From positions 42,803 to 106,802 of the forward strand of contig CAVYYW010000024.1 of the NCBI GenBank assembly GCA_963772845.1: a DNA stretch of 64,000 nucleotides, given 5' to 3'. This document shows positions 49,900 through 58,183 of this stretch, piece by piece (the stretch's first letter is position 1; each line of letters starts with the position of its first letter). Below the pieces are notes generated by a model. It saw only the letters and a program-made list of their open reading frames with translations. It made no database searches and had not been told where the DNA came from. This DNA is from CAVYYW01 sp963772845 (GTDB lineage: Bacteria; Bacillota; Bacilli; Bacillales; Sporolactobacillaceae). The translations under genes and the position numbers were made by a program.

Positions 49900-50156
49900 C
49901 GGCTCTTTACAAGTAAATTGACCGCTTCTTCAATCATTTCATTCGTTGGTTCCCCGTTACTGAGCTGTTCACGAATGCATTCTTCTAAATTCGTACTGAC
50001 AATCACCGCCATCGTCCGGTCAAGTGCGTTTCTTCCTGCAGCCATCTGCGAGACGATCTCTTTGCAATCTTTGCCTTCCTGCATCATTCGAATGACACCG
50101 CGAACTTGTCCCTCTATTCTTTTCATGCGATTGATTACTTTATCATCGTATTCCAT
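49896..50156 (-). CDS. cstR: CstR-type persulfide-sensing repressor
   Basis: An 86-residue CsoR-family helical repressor from ATG 50156 (GAGGGGG upstream; the longer frame has no site). NRMKRIEGQVRGVIRMM (9-25) is the DNA-facing helix. Cys31 (GKDC) and Cys60 (LEEC) sit exactly at the S. aureus CstR positions. The His that copper-sensing CsoR uses four residues before the second Cys is Asn56. Persulfides crosslink the two cysteines and release DNA. Four matching operators lie in the cluster, so this is its master repressor (B. subtilis YrkD counterpart). Confidence 0.93.
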   Translation of the reverse strand: MEYDDKVINRMKRIEGQVRGVIRMMQEGKDCKEIVSQMAAGRNALDRTMAVIVSTNLEECIREQLSNGEPTNEMIEEAVNLLVKSR

Positions 50157-50248
50157 TTTAATCCCCCTCGTCCTCTCCAATTGAGATCATATTATACCCT
50201 GAGACGTATAAAAGTCAAAGAAGAAAAGACCGGTAAATATAGTAATTA

Positions 50249-50625
50249 TTAAAGACTGCTGTTTATGCACTGAATCAAACGGTTCTCAATAGATTGTGCA
50301 ATTTCTTTTAGCTGGTATCCTCAACCATACTGATTAGTGAAGTGGGCCGAGGCATGCCGATTTTTACAGACTCCCCTTCTTCATAAACAACAATTTTACA
50401 TGGAAGGAAGTAGCTTGCTAAAGGATTTATTGAGAGAACTTATGAGCCTCTTCAGGATTGCAGACTTCAGTACTCTGAATTTATCACTAAGATTCAAGCC
50501 TTTTCCTTCAAGCTTTTCATTAATATCAAAATCCCAAGGACACCAAACTTCTCGGTTTTAAGCTTCTTCTAAGGCCTTTATTGATGCTTCCAAATCTTTT
50601 TCTGCGTGACGGTATAATGAAACAT
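50249..50625 (-). pseudogene. DUF302-family protein, multiply frameshifted
   Basis: A decayed gene readable by switching frames. ATG 50623-50625 starts FHYTVTQ. A second frame gives EKDLEASIKALEEA, WDFDINEKLEGKGLNLSD and KFRVL. A third frame gives ASYFLPCKIVVYEEGESV and KIGMPRPTSLISMVED. A last frame gives LKEIAQSIENRLIQCINSSL to TAA 50249-50251. These are DUF302 features (WDFD, FLPC, GMPRPT), a family often found in sulfur-stress clusters. At least three shifts are present. The ATG is five bases after the methyltransferase stop, so it was the end of that operon. Confidence 0.8.
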
Positions 50626-50630
50626 AACCC

Positions 50631-51203
50631 TTACAATTTAATAATAAAAGCATAAACAGCTTCAGAAATCATGTGTTTTTCGACCTGAAAGCCGTTTGAT
50701 TCAAAGGTTTCCTGCAGATCAGTTGATGATAATTTTTCTTGAAGAGGCGGTCCTCCGCCAGACTCCACCGTTTCCCAATCTATGGCAAGAATAGTCCCAT
50801 CTGGTTTAACAATCCGTTTAAATTCATCAAGAACAGCCTTTAAGTCGGGCACTTCATGCATCACAAATGCTGTAAAGATTTTTTCCACAGAGTGATCCGG
50901 CAGCGATGTTTTTGCCAAGTCTGCAGGAACGTACTTAATGTTTTCAACCTCTTCCTCTTCAGCATGCTCTCTAAGATAATCCAGCATTTTCATTTCAATA
51001 TCTACAGCATAGACTGGTGCTTTTGTTACTTTCGCAATAGGAATGGTGAAAAAACCGTTGCCAGCTCCGCAATCTGCGACAATATCACCCTGCTTTAAGT
51101 CAAAAAGTGAAAGAATGTGCTCCGTCGGCATCTGTTCCTTCCGTTTCGGATCTAACAGTTTGCTTGCTTTTTCAGGATTAAACCGGATTCCGTGTCTTTC
51201 CAA
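50631..51203 (-). CDS. Class I SAM-dependent methyltransferase
   Basis: A 190-residue methyltransferase. DIVADCGAGNGFFTIPIA (about 40-57) is motif I, YAVDIEMKMLDYL is motif II, and FVMHEVPDLKAVLDEFKRIVKPDG carries the later motifs. The annotated-length GTG (51212) touches GAGGAG, so TTG 51203, eight bases away, is the better start. It lies between a rhodanese and a broken DUF302 gene in the CstR regulon, so a thiol or metalloid methylation is conceivable; nothing in the sequence fixes the substrate. Confidence 0.85.
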   Translation of the reverse strand: MERHGIRFNPEKASKLLDPKRKEQMPTEHILSLFDLKQGDIVADCGAGNGFFTIPIAKVTKAPVYAVDIEMKMLDYLREHAEEEEVENIKYVPADLAKTSLPDHSVEKIFTAFVMHEVPDLKAVLDEFKRIVKPDGTILAIDWETVESGGGPPLQEKLSSTDLQETFESNGFQVEKHMISEAVYAFIIKL

Positions 51204-51229
51204 TTGAAACACTCCTCATTATTTAAGCA

Positions 51230-51589
51230 TTATCTCCAAGCGTTCATGCCGCCTTTTACATTCGTCACTTTATCAAAACCCATTTTCTTCAGCAGCTTGC
51301 TTGCCTGGCTGCTTCTCATTCCGCTTTGACAGATCACAACCACTTCTTTTTCATGTGATAAACTGCTTGCTTTATTAGACAATTGGTTTAAGGGTATATT
51401 CTTAAATTCACGAATATGATTTGATTTATATTCTCCAGGTGTTCGTACATCAACAAATTGTTTATTTTTATTCTTCAAGTCTTTTTTCAGTTCAGCTGTA
51501 GTGATCGCTTGTACACCTTTTGCTGATCCGAGATTGCGGTACATAAACCACGCAATAACAACAACTACTATAAGGATGATCCACATCAT
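51230..51589 (-). CDS. Membrane-anchored rhodanese
   Basis: A 119-residue protein with one N-terminal transmembrane helix (about 3-18) and a single rhodanese domain: FVDVRTPGEYKSNHI, PLNQL and VICQSGMRSSQA with the catalytic Cys near 89, ending VKGGMNAWR. Similar to the YqhL/YtwF group of Bacillus. It is first gene of a three-gene unit (rhodanese, methyltransferase, DUF302 remnant) that starts from the CstR-operator promoter at 51703-51727. Confidence 0.9.
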   Translation of the reverse strand: MMWIILIVVVVIAWFMYRNLGSAKGVQAITTAELKKDLKNKNKQFVDVRTPGEYKSNHIREFKNIPLNQLSNKASSLSHEKEVVVICQSGMRSSQASKLLKKMGFDKVTNVKGGMNAWR

Positions 51590-51702
51590 AACGCTCGCCC
51601 TCTTTCTTTTAACATACCCGATTTTTTGTCATCTAACCCAATAACAGAGCGGGATATCTCTGCAAGGATTATATGACGCCGTTCCGTTAACATGTCCAAT
51701 AT

Positions 51703-51727
51703 TATACCCCCTTAGGTATATTGTCAA
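51703..51727 (-). promoter_or_regulatory. CstR operator 4 inside the membrane-rhodanese promoter
   Basis: The inverted repeat TATACC/GGTATA (51703-51720) lies between TTGACA (51722-51727, minus strand) and a TAATAT-type -10 17 bases downstream. A bound repressor would cover the spacer. Confidence 0.8.
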
Positions 51728-51798
51728 GCGAACCAAACCTTCTCTCCAACGATAGAAATCGTGTATACTATTGGTATGAATCGATGGAGGGATGCCAA

Positions 51799-52053
51799 GT
51801 GTATGTCATTTTATCCGCTGCGGTTATAATTATTGCGATCGCTGCCCTTGTCATTACGCTATTTGTCGGGAGGGAAGTTGATAGCACCATTAAAACACTT
51901 GAAAACACCAAAGATAAAGCTGAGCATGAAAAGTTGTTGAAGGCTGGCTATTTCAGCAATTCCAAAACGAACATTCGTGTTCTAACGCTGATTTATGCTA
52001 TCACATTTTTACTTGCGATTGCGGCACTGATTATTTACTTTTCGATTAGATAA
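51799..52053 (+). CDS. Small two-helix membrane protein
   Basis: GTG 51799 lies seven bases after GGAGGG and yields 84 residues: helix 1 (about 2-22, VILSAAVIIIAIAALVITLF), a charged middle (STIKTLENTKDKAEHEKLL) and helix 2 (about 60-82). The longer frame from 51721 runs through the CstR operator and lacks a site. A TATACT -10 is at 51764-51769. No known domain. It is divergent from the membrane rhodanese, so it might share its control region. Its end overlaps the convergent Nudix gene by 19 bases. Confidence 0.6.
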   Translation: MYVILSAAVIIIAIAALVITLFVGREVDSTIKTLENTKDKAEHEKLLKAGYFSNSKTNIRVLTLIYAITFLLAIAALIIYFSIR

Positions 52054-52430
52054 TTCATAATCTGTTCCTTTGGCCAAAGTTCTATTTCAATGAGCCTGTC
52101 AACATCGAACCACACAGGCTCATAGGTCCCTTTATTTTTATTCTGTTGAGTATACTCTTCACCTTTTCCAGCACCAAATTCTCCACCGATTATAGTTCCT
52201 GAGAAAAAATACTGATGTGTTCCATTATCCTCAATTTCAAAAAGACATTCATTAACCTTTATCCAAAGACCAAGCTCTTCCATGGCTTCTCTTATAATAC
52301 ACTCCTCCAGAGTCTCTCCACCTTCAACCCCTCCGCCAGGAACCACATAGTAAACCTGCCCTTCTTTAACCCGCTTAATTAAAGCCACTTTATTATTTTT
52401 CACTAGAATGACTCTCGCTCGATTTTTCAT
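52035..52430 (-). CDS. Nudix hydrolase
   Basis: About 131 residues from ATG 52430 (TTG 52433 is the alternative; GGAGG lies 8-11 bases upstream). The Nudix box is canonical, GGGVEGGETLEECIIREAME then ELGL, matching Gx5Ex7REUxEExGU. The N-terminus ARVILVKNNKVALIKR and a C-terminal WFDVDRLIEIELWP segment suit MutT/NUDT-like enzymes acting on nucleotides or cofactors. The substrate is unknown. It stands alone. Confidence 0.88.
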   Translation of the reverse strand: MKNRARVILVKNNKVALIKRVKEGQVYYVVPGGGVEGGETLEECIIREAMEELGLWIKVNECLFEIEDNGTHQYFFSGTIIGGEFGAGKGEEYTQQNKNKGTYEPVWFDVDRLIEIELWPKEQIMNYLIEK

Positions 52431-52554
52431 CAATCGCTCATCCTCCAATCTGTTTTATAATAGCCTTCCACCAAAAATACCGTTGTTAATTAATCTAAAG
52501 TTAAGATTTCTAAACTATGATAAATAAAAAATGAGAGTGTGCAGGAGGATAACA

Positions 52555-53028
52555 ATGCGAAGATTAAAAAGGCTGCATTTGTGGGTTGGGTTAATCACAT
52601 CAATACTTATTTTAATTGAAGCAGTCACTGGGCTGATATTAGAGGAGCCGCAATGGTTTGCAGGAACTGCCGAGCATGCAAGGCCGGCGTTCACCCAAGG
52701 AGAAGGCTTTAATGGCAACGTGGCTTCAAATGGGAATCATGCGAATCCATTTTTCGGCGGTCAGAATGGTGCTAGCGGAAATAATAGTGCTGCTGGCGGC
52801 GATCAAGGCCGATTTAACCGGAATTTCCAAGGTGCAAACACTGGCGGTATGGCTTCCTTTAGAAATGTTATAGAGCAGCTTCATCGAGGGACAATAGGCG
52901 GAAAAGATATTCACTGGCTGATGGATCTGGCTGCCATTGCCCTGATCTTCCTTACTTTATCAGGAATTTATATGTCTATTAGAATTCTTGCGGCAGAAGG
53001 AAAGCGCAAAAAAAGAGCCGACGTATAA
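52555..53028 (+). CDS. PepSY-associated membrane-helix protein
   Basis: A 157-residue protein from ATG 52555 (AGGAGG eight bases upstream). The first helix RLKRLHLWVGLITSILILIE (about 3-22) has the HLWxG signature of PepSY-TM proteins. An extracytoplasmic segment is rich in Gly, Asn and Phe (about 55-95). A second helix (about 122-145, IHWLMDLAAIALIFLTLSG) leads to a basic tail. PepSY-TM proteins often occur with iron or drug-export systems; yknXYZ follows convergently. Confidence 0.7.
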   Translation: MRRLKRLHLWVGLITSILILIEAVTGLILEEPQWFAGTAEHARPAFTQGEGFNGNVASNGNHANPFFGGQNGASGNNSAAGGDQGRFNRNFQGANTGGMASFRNVIEQLHRGTIGGKDIHWLMDLAAIALIFLTLSGIYMSIRILAAEGKRKKRADV

Positions 53029-53036
53029 ATCTATTT

Positions 53037-53069
53037 AAAAGACAGAGCAGAAAAATGCTCTGTCTTTTC
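53037..53069 (+). terminator. Terminator of the PepSY-helix gene
   Basis: AAAAGACAGAGCA pairs with TGCTCTGTCTTTT around GAAAAA. Confidence 0.9.
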
Positions 53070-53140
53070 TTATGTTGTCACGATCATTTCTTTAAGTTTA
53101 TCATATCCTGTTTCTGACACTTTTATGGGTCCCCTCACAA

Positions 53141-53183
53141 AGAGGTGGTGCTAATCGCCATATCAGGCATCAGCACCACCTCT
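53141..53183 (-). terminator. Terminator of the yknXYZ-type operon
   Basis: AGAGGTGGTGCT pairs with AGCACCACCTCT, with an inner GCC/GGC pair. It shares the GGCATCAGCAC half with the hairpin at 56264-56307. Confidence 0.75.
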
Positions 53184-53244
53184 TATTTAACTTGATTCTT
53201 TCTTTATTCTGTCAAGTGAAAGGACAAAGTCGCTCACCTAACTA

Positions 53245-54411
53245 TTATTCAAACCTTAGAGCTTGAATCGGATGAAGTCTTGAGGCCTTGTTGGCAGGGA
53301 AAACGCCGAACACAACCCCGACTGCCACAGAAAATAAAAAGGCTGAAAGAATAACCGGAAGAGAATAAGCAGCCATCGAGCCGGTCGCCATTGTGTATAT
53401 TTTAGTAGCCGCCATGCCTATACCTACTCCGAGAATGCCACCCATGGCACTAAGGACGATGGCCTCAATCAAAAATTGGCTGAGGATATCCTTCCCTTTT
53501 GCCCCAATCGCTTTCCTGATGCCTATTTCCTTTGTTCTTTCTGTAACAGACACAAACATGATATTCATGATGCCAATCCCGCCGACTAATAGCGAAATGC
53601 TTGCAATGCCGCCAAGCATCATTGTCATGGTTTTACTTACGGAACTCATGGTATCCACTACATCCTGCTGATTAAAAACACTGAAGCTATCCGAATCACC
53701 GTTAAATGTTTGAAAAAGCAGTCTGTTGATACTGCTCATCGCAGAGGTAACGGCACTTTCACTCGTTGCCTGAGCATAAAGCTGCTGAATATGCGTTGTT
53801 TTTAATAATCGTTGTGCTGTTGAAAAGGGAATGATGATTGAATCGTCTTGATTTTGCCCCATTGACCCACCCTTACTGTTAAGGACACCTACAATTTTAT
53901 AGCTTTCACCATTTACAAGCACTGTTTGGTTAATCGGTGATTTACCGGCAAATAAGGTGGCGGCGGTATCACTTCCGAGCACGGCTACTTTCTGACGAAA
54001 GTCCATGTCTACCGCAGAAATAAAGCGACCGCTCTGAACAGATACATTGCGAACGGATTCATAGTCTGATGTCGTTCCTGTCAGACTCGCTTGTGATGTG
54101 GTCTCGCCATTTTTTAATGTGGCCCTGCCTGTCAGTACAGGAGAAACATGCTTAATGTTGTTGAGTTTGCTTATTTTATTTACATCATCCAGGGTGTAAG
54201 GGGTATCCGTATTGCTAATACTTACGGTAATCATGTTGGTTCCTAAGCTGTTAATATTAGCAGCAACTGATTTGCTTGATCCTTCCCCAATAGAAACAAG
54301 AACAATAACGGATGAAACCCCAATGATTATACCCAGCATCGTAAGAATCGCCCGCACTTTATTACTTCGGATATTTTTTAATGCCATCTTAATTGAAGTG
54401 AATATGTTCAC
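53245..54411 (-). CDS. yknZ: MacB-type ABC permease (YknZ-like)
   Basis: About 388 residues from GTG 54411 (nine bases after GAGGAGG; the ATG at 54420 touches the site). Helix 1 follows KNIRSNKVRAILTMLGIIIGV (split as KNIRSNKVRA and ILTMLGI). A MacB periplasmic core domain (about 45-240) precedes the FtsX triple-helix domain: GGIGIMNIMFVSVTERTKEI, GIRKAIGAKGKDIL and a last helix ending at ASRLHPIQALRFE. It forms a tripartite exporter with the ATPase and adaptor upstream; in B. subtilis the Ykn system protects against SdpC toxin. Confidence 0.88.
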   Translation of the reverse strand: MNIFTSIKMALKNIRSNKVRAILTMLGIIIGVSSVIVLVSIGEGSSKSVAANINSLGTNMITVSISNTDTPYTLDDVNKISKLNNIKHVSPVLTGRATLKNGETTSQASLTGTTSDYESVRNVSVQSGRFISAVDMDFRQKVAVLGSDTAATLFAGKSPINQTVLVNGESYKIVGVLNSKGGSMGQNQDDSIIIPFSTAQRLLKTTHIQQLYAQATSESAVTSAMSSINRLLFQTFNGDSDSFSVFNQQDVVDTMSSVSKTMTMMLGGIASISLLVGGIGIMNIMFVSVTERTKEIGIRKAIGAKGKDILSQFLIEAIVLSAMGGILGVGIGMAATKIYTMATGSMAAYSLPVILSAFLFSVAVGVVFGVFPANKASRLHPIQALRFE

Positions 54412-55099
54412 TGGTTGCATCCTCCTCTTCATAAAGTCTGCCGTCACTAATCCGGATGGTCCGAGGCGTACGCGCAGCGACAGAAGGATCATGTGTGATC
54501 AGAATAATGGTATGGCCAGCCCTGTTCAAATTCTCAAGAGTCTCCATAATTCCTTTACTTGTTTTGCTATCTAACGCACCGGTTGGTTCATCAGCAAGTA
54601 AAATTGGCGGTGAACCGACCAGTGCACGGGCGATCGCCACCCGTTGTTGTTGGCCCCCTGAAAGTTGATTAGGAAGATGCCCTGAACGATCAGACAGTCC
54701 AACCTTTTCAAGCGCATCAATTACCATATTCCGTCTGGCCTTGGCCTTTATTCCTTGATATACAAGCGGAAGCTCAACATTTTCATAGGCTGTCAGCCTC
54801 GCCAGCAAGTTGAAATTCTGAAAAATGAACCCGATTTTTTTATTCCGAATGGATGCGAGCTGATTACCTCTCAGCTTGCCCACCGATTGCCCTTCAAGAC
54901 TGTATTCGCCGCTGTCAGGCTGATCCAGGCAGCCGATCATATTCATGAGGGTCGATTTACCTGACCCTGATGGCCCCGCAATGGCAACAAACTCACCGTG
55001 TTCAACCGTCATTGAGACATGATCCAATGCATTGACAATTGAATCGCCCATTTTATAGGTTTTAACGAGAGATTCAATATGAATAAGCGTTTTATCCAT
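54389..55099 (-). CDS. yknY: MacB-type ABC ATPase (YknY-like)
   Basis: A 236-residue ATPase from ATG 55099 (GGAGGAG upstream; the longer frame overlaps the adaptor gene without a site). Walker A is AGPSGSGKSTLMNMIG (about 40-55), the signature LSGGQQQRVAIARAL (about 144-158) and Walker B ILLADEPTGALD (about 163-174), typical of LolD/MacB ATPases. It overlaps the adaptor gene by 8 bases and the permease gene by 23, so the three are translationally coupled. Confidence 0.92.
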   Translation of the reverse strand: MDKTLIHIESLVKTYKMGDSIVNALDHVSMTVEHGEFVAIAGPSGSGKSTLMNMIGCLDQPDSGEYSLEGQSVGKLRGNQLASIRNKKIGFIFQNFNLLARLTAYENVELPLVYQGIKAKARRNMVIDALEKVGLSDRSGHLPNQLSGGQQQRVAIARALVGSPPILLADEPTGALDSKTSKGIMETLENLNRAGHTIILITHDPSVAARTPRTIRISDGRLYEEEDATSEHIHFN

Positions 55100-56123
55100 T
55101 ATTTCTCCTCCCTCCGGAAAATGAGCCTCCCTGACCGCCTCCGCCAAAGCCGCCTCCGCCGCCAAACATTTTCTGACGCATTTGAGCGTTTGTGCCCTGA
55201 CTCTGGTTCTGACTTGAACTCATTACAATAGGAGGAAGTTCAACGGTCGTTCCTTCACTAACTCCTGATACGATTTCTATTTCACTATCATTATTAATAC
55301 CGGTTTTGACCATGACCCTGTTCGCATTCGTCTGGCCCGTCTGCCGGCTGCTGTTTCTGTGACCTGATTGGTTTGATTGGTTTGATTGACCTGACTGGCC
55401 AGATGCCTTATTCGACGTCGGCACCAGGACATAATATTGATTATTCATTTTATGGACGGCTTCTACTGGAACAATGAGTGCATTTGATTTTTTATTCGTT
55501 GTAATATTAGCTGTCGTTGTCATCCCTGGTTTCAAACCGCTTGACCCGCTTAAATGAACGGTGACATCAAAGCTTGAAACACCATTTGTGACACTCCCCG
55601 TACGCGCAATACTTTTGACCGTTCCTTTATAAGATTTGTCTGGATAGGCATTGACTTTTATATCAGCCTGCTGTTTATCTTTAACCTTTGGAATATCCAG
55701 CTCGTCCACCTGAATAACCGTGTTTAGGTCAGTATAATTCGTTAAATGTGCCACAGCTTTTCCCGGATTAACCCGGTCTCCATCATATACGTTGACCTGC
55801 GTTATTGTTCCGCTTGCAGGTGCTGTGATTGGATCACTGCCATCTGTGAAAGTAACTATCTGCTGATCCTTTTTTACTTTTTCATTCGCTGTGACCAGCA
55901 CTTCATCAATCGTTTTTGTATCAGAGGCTTTTACATCTTCATCTACTGCTGGAACAAGTTTTCCTGAACCGCTGACATTGGAAACAAGCGTCCCTTTTTC
56001 AACCGTTGCTGTTCTTGTCACAACGCCTCCAGTATCCTTCGTCTCTCCCTTTTTGGAGAAAAACCACGTTGTCCCAACTGCCAGTACAATCACAACAATG
56101 ATTACAGTTATCCATTTTTTCAT
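55092..56123 (-). CDS. yknX: HlyD/RND-type efflux adaptor (YknX-like)
   Basis: A 343-residue membrane-fusion protein. One N-terminal helix (about 4-22) anchors it. A biotinyl-lipoyl-like domain is split around residues 45-65 and 95-135 (SGSGKLVP, ITAPASGTITQVNVYDGDRV). A beta-barrel (about 140-230) includes LKPGMTTTANI. It ends in an unusual low-complexity tail: a Ser/Gln/Asn stretch (about 240-270) and a Gly-rich end (GGGGGFGGGGQGGSFSGG). It is first gene of the exporter operon. Confidence 0.88.
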   Translation of the reverse strand: MKKWITVIIVVIVLAVGTTWFFSKKGETKDTGGVVTRTATVEKGTLVSNVSGSGKLVPAVDEDVKASDTKTIDEVLVTANEKVKKDQQIVTFTDGSDPITAPASGTITQVNVYDGDRVNPGKAVAHLTNYTDLNTVIQVDELDIPKVKDKQQADIKVNAYPDKSYKGTVKSIARTGSVTNGVSSFDVTVHLSGSSGLKPGMTTTANITTNKKSNALIVPVEAVHKMNNQYYVLVPTSNKASGQSGQSNQSNQSGHRNSSRQTGQTNANRVMVKTGINNDSEIEIVSGVSEGTTVELPPIVMSSSQNQSQGTNAQMRQKMFGGGGGFGGGGQGGSFSGGRRNNG

Positions 56124-56263
56124 TTTGTTCCCTTCCCCATTTCCCCAATTTAATTTCCTGCTTTCTGAAGATTATTATGGCTTGGTATTCTTAACATTTC
56201 ATTAACGTCTTTACACAGCGGTTTTGAGGAAGTTCGGCCAAAAACACTGCGGAGGACAACTTT

Positions 56264-56307
56264 AAAAGGGAGTGCTGAAGCCATAGTTCGGCATCAGCAC
56301 TCCCTTT
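56264..56307 (-). terminator. Terminator of the DUF402 gene
   Basis: AGGGAGTGCTGA pairs with TCAGCACTCCCT, with an inner GCC/GGC pair. Confidence 0.8.
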
Positions 56308-56375
56308 ATTGATTGATTTATATAGGCGCACAAAAAATAAAATTTTCAGCTTGATCCGACAATCCATTTGATGCC

Positions 56376-56849
56376 TTAATTCCAGTCCTTCCAGCTCCAT
56401 CGATTAACAAGGTCTATGGCGTCTTCGGCTGATTTATAGCATGCTTGAATAAAATCCTGGCTGTATTTAAAATCTTTTATAGCCTGAGAAAATTCGTCTT
56501 CGTCAACCAAAATCGCTTCACCATCGATTTTCTTGATGACATCCAGCTCATAATCATAATACGAGAGTTCTCGCCCCTTTAATTCCATAGGTGACGCGAT
56601 ATTCACATATAATTCCAGTGGCTCACCGGTATCTGAGTAAATCTCCATCAGATTGTAATGACGGTCTTTCCAATAATAAAAGCGAATGTTTATTCCTGAC
56701 ACCCATGAGTTTTCAGGTTCGAAAACGGTTTCTCCAGATCGTTGTCTCGCAATCAGATGCGTATCGCTTTTTTCTTCGATCTCCGCATCCCACCAACGAT
56801 AAACGGTCCCATCACTTTTTCTTGCTTTAATATGTATGATGTCTTTCAT
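56376..56849 (-). CDS. DUF402-family protein (nucleoside tri/diphosphatase-like)
   Basis: A 157-residue protein from ATG 56849, which overlaps the upstream stop (ATGA) with GGGCGGA before it. DUF402 features are WWDAEI, the RFYYWKDRHYNLMEIY segment, LYVNIASP, and SYYDYELDVIKKIDGE with acidic metal ligands, then VDEDEF. Characterised relatives hydrolyse nucleoside phosphates, some acting on RNA 5' ends. The length is usual for the Bacillus YgaC/YjjG-like group. It is coupled to the GNAT gene. Confidence 0.82.
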   Translation of the reverse strand: MKDIIHIKARKSDGTVYRWWDAEIEEKSDTHLIARQRSGETVFEPENSWVSGINIRFYYWKDRHYNLMEIYSDTGEPLELYVNIASPMELKGRELSYYDYELDVIKKIDGEAILVDEDEFSQAIKDFKYSQDFIQACYKSAEDAIDLVNRWSWKDWN

Positions 56850-57391
56850 TCTTCCGCCCACTCCGGCTGTAGAAAAGAAAAAATCAGTGCATCATGAAAT
56901 TCGCCATTTTGTTTAAGGTATCCTCTCAGTTCGCCTTCTTTTTTAAACCCAAGCTTCTTCAGGAGCGTGGTCGAAGCTGTGTTTGCGGGAAAAGTCACCG
57001 CGCCGATACGGTAAAGATCCAGCTCTGTAAAAGCATACCGCAAGACCTCTCGTATGGCCTCTGACGTATAGCCTTTTTTCCAAAAATCAGGATGGGCCTC
57101 AAAGCCAACCTCTGCTCGACGCCCCCAAATCTGCAAATTATTAAGACCCAGGGTTCCGATAAATTCACCCGTATCTTTTATGATCATCCCCCAGCGCATC
57201 GCTTTTTTGGTTGAGAACTGGCTTCCGAATGATTTGACCAGCCCTTCGGCTTCTTCTGTGGATTTAAAAGGCGCCATACCGTAATAGCGGATGACCTCTT
57301 CTTTTGAAAAGATTTCATATAGTTTCGGTGCGTGTTCCGCTTCAATTTCGACCAGATTTAGACGCTTCGTTTCAAGTACAGGAAAAGTCAT
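56846..57391 (-). CDS. GNAT acetyltransferase (RimJ/RimL type)
   Basis: A 181-residue enzyme from ATG 57391 (GGAGG seven bases upstream; the ATG at 57403 has no site). LETKRLNLVEIEAEHAPKLY starts the fold, GFEAHPDFWKKGYTSEAIRE (about 102-121) contains the acetyl-CoA loop, and STTLLKKLGFKKEGELRGYL is the RimJ/RimL C-terminal signature. It may acetylate a ribosomal protein N-terminus or a small amine. It overlaps the DUF402 gene by four bases. Confidence 0.88.
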   Translation of the reverse strand: MTFPVLETKRLNLVEIEAEHAPKLYEIFSKEEVIRYYGMAPFKSTEEAEGLVKSFGSQFSTKKAMRWGMIIKDTGEFIGTLGLNNLQIWGRRAEVGFEAHPDFWKKGYTSEAIREVLRYAFTELDLYRIGAVTFPANTASTTLLKKLGFKKEGELRGYLKQNGEFHDALIFSFLQPEWAEE

Positions 57392-57567
57392 GGAAACCTC
57401 CAATTTTGATATTAAAAATCCATCTCATTAATAGAAATTCCATACATTTTGAGAAAAACCTTCTAAAATGATTAAAATATCGTGGCCATTCCAAATAGTA
57501 CTTTCTGTGCCATTCGGATGTTATACTCTATAAAGTATTATGAAATAATCGGAAAGGACGTGTTGAG

Positions 57568-57927
57568 TTGAGTAAGGTCAATCTTAACGAGAAATTTTCA
57601 CTATTTAACGATTATTGGAGTCCTAAGATAGCAGGTGAAGTGAATGAGTCGCATGTAAAGCTGGCCAAACTGAAAGGCGAATTTGTCTGGCATCGCCATG
57701 AGAATGAGGATGAGATGTTCCTTGTGGTCAAAGGGGAACTGCTGCTTAAATTACGCGATGAAGATGTATTGTTGAAAGAAGGAGAATTTTATATTGTCCC
57801 TAGAGGCGTTGAGCATAAGCCAGTGGCTGAGGAAGAGGCTCACGTCCTTTTCATTGAACCTAAATCAACGCTAAATACCGGTGATCAAGTGAATGAAAGA
57901 ACGGTTGCTGAGCTCGACTCAATATGA
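57568..57927 (+). CDS. Small cupin-domain protein
   Basis: A 119-residue single-domain cupin. It starts at TTG 57568 behind AAAGGACG. The first cupin motif is FVWHRHENEDEMFLVVKGE (about 39-57), with two His and one Glu as metal ligands. The second is GEFYIVPRGVEHKPVAEEEA with the third His (about 76-95). Such proteins are metal-dependent isomerases, oxygenases or binding proteins, and the activity cannot be told. It is monocistronic, with a TATACT-type -10 near 57530. Confidence 0.88.
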   Translation: MSKVNLNEKFSLFNDYWSPKIAGEVNESHVKLAKLKGEFVWHRHENEDEMFLVVKGELLLKLRDEDVLLKEGEFYIVPRGVEHKPVAEEEAHVLFIEPKSTLNTGDQVNERTVAELDSI

Positions 57928-57984
57928 ATGAAAACCTTCAAATATCTCACAAAAAGCAATTCATACTCCGAGTGGCTTGAGATC

Positions 57985-58170
57985 ACTGAAAAAGTCCACT
58001 AAGAGAGTCGCCCACGTTCACTCGGCTTGCTGCTGGAAAGTTCGAGATACCTGCGTGAAAGCTGATGGACGCTGAAAATCTATAGCCATAACTGACTTAT
58101 AAAGAGCATCACCAGGCAACAAACAATTGATTGAAGTGGAAGGTTGCGAGACTCCTCGAAAATGCGCATG
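57985..58170 (+). repeat. Dispersed composite repeat, copy H (5' arm)
   Basis: It begins with an inverted end (CTGAAAAAGTCCACT) and continues GGAAAGTTCGAGATACC, AAGCTGATGG, TCTATAGCCATAA, CAACAAAC, TTGATTGAAGTGGAAGG and GCGAGACTCC. It matches 3998-4110 and the reverse complement of 18985-19090 block by block. Confidence 0.75.
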
Positions 58171-58183
58171 TCCAGAGTTGAAC

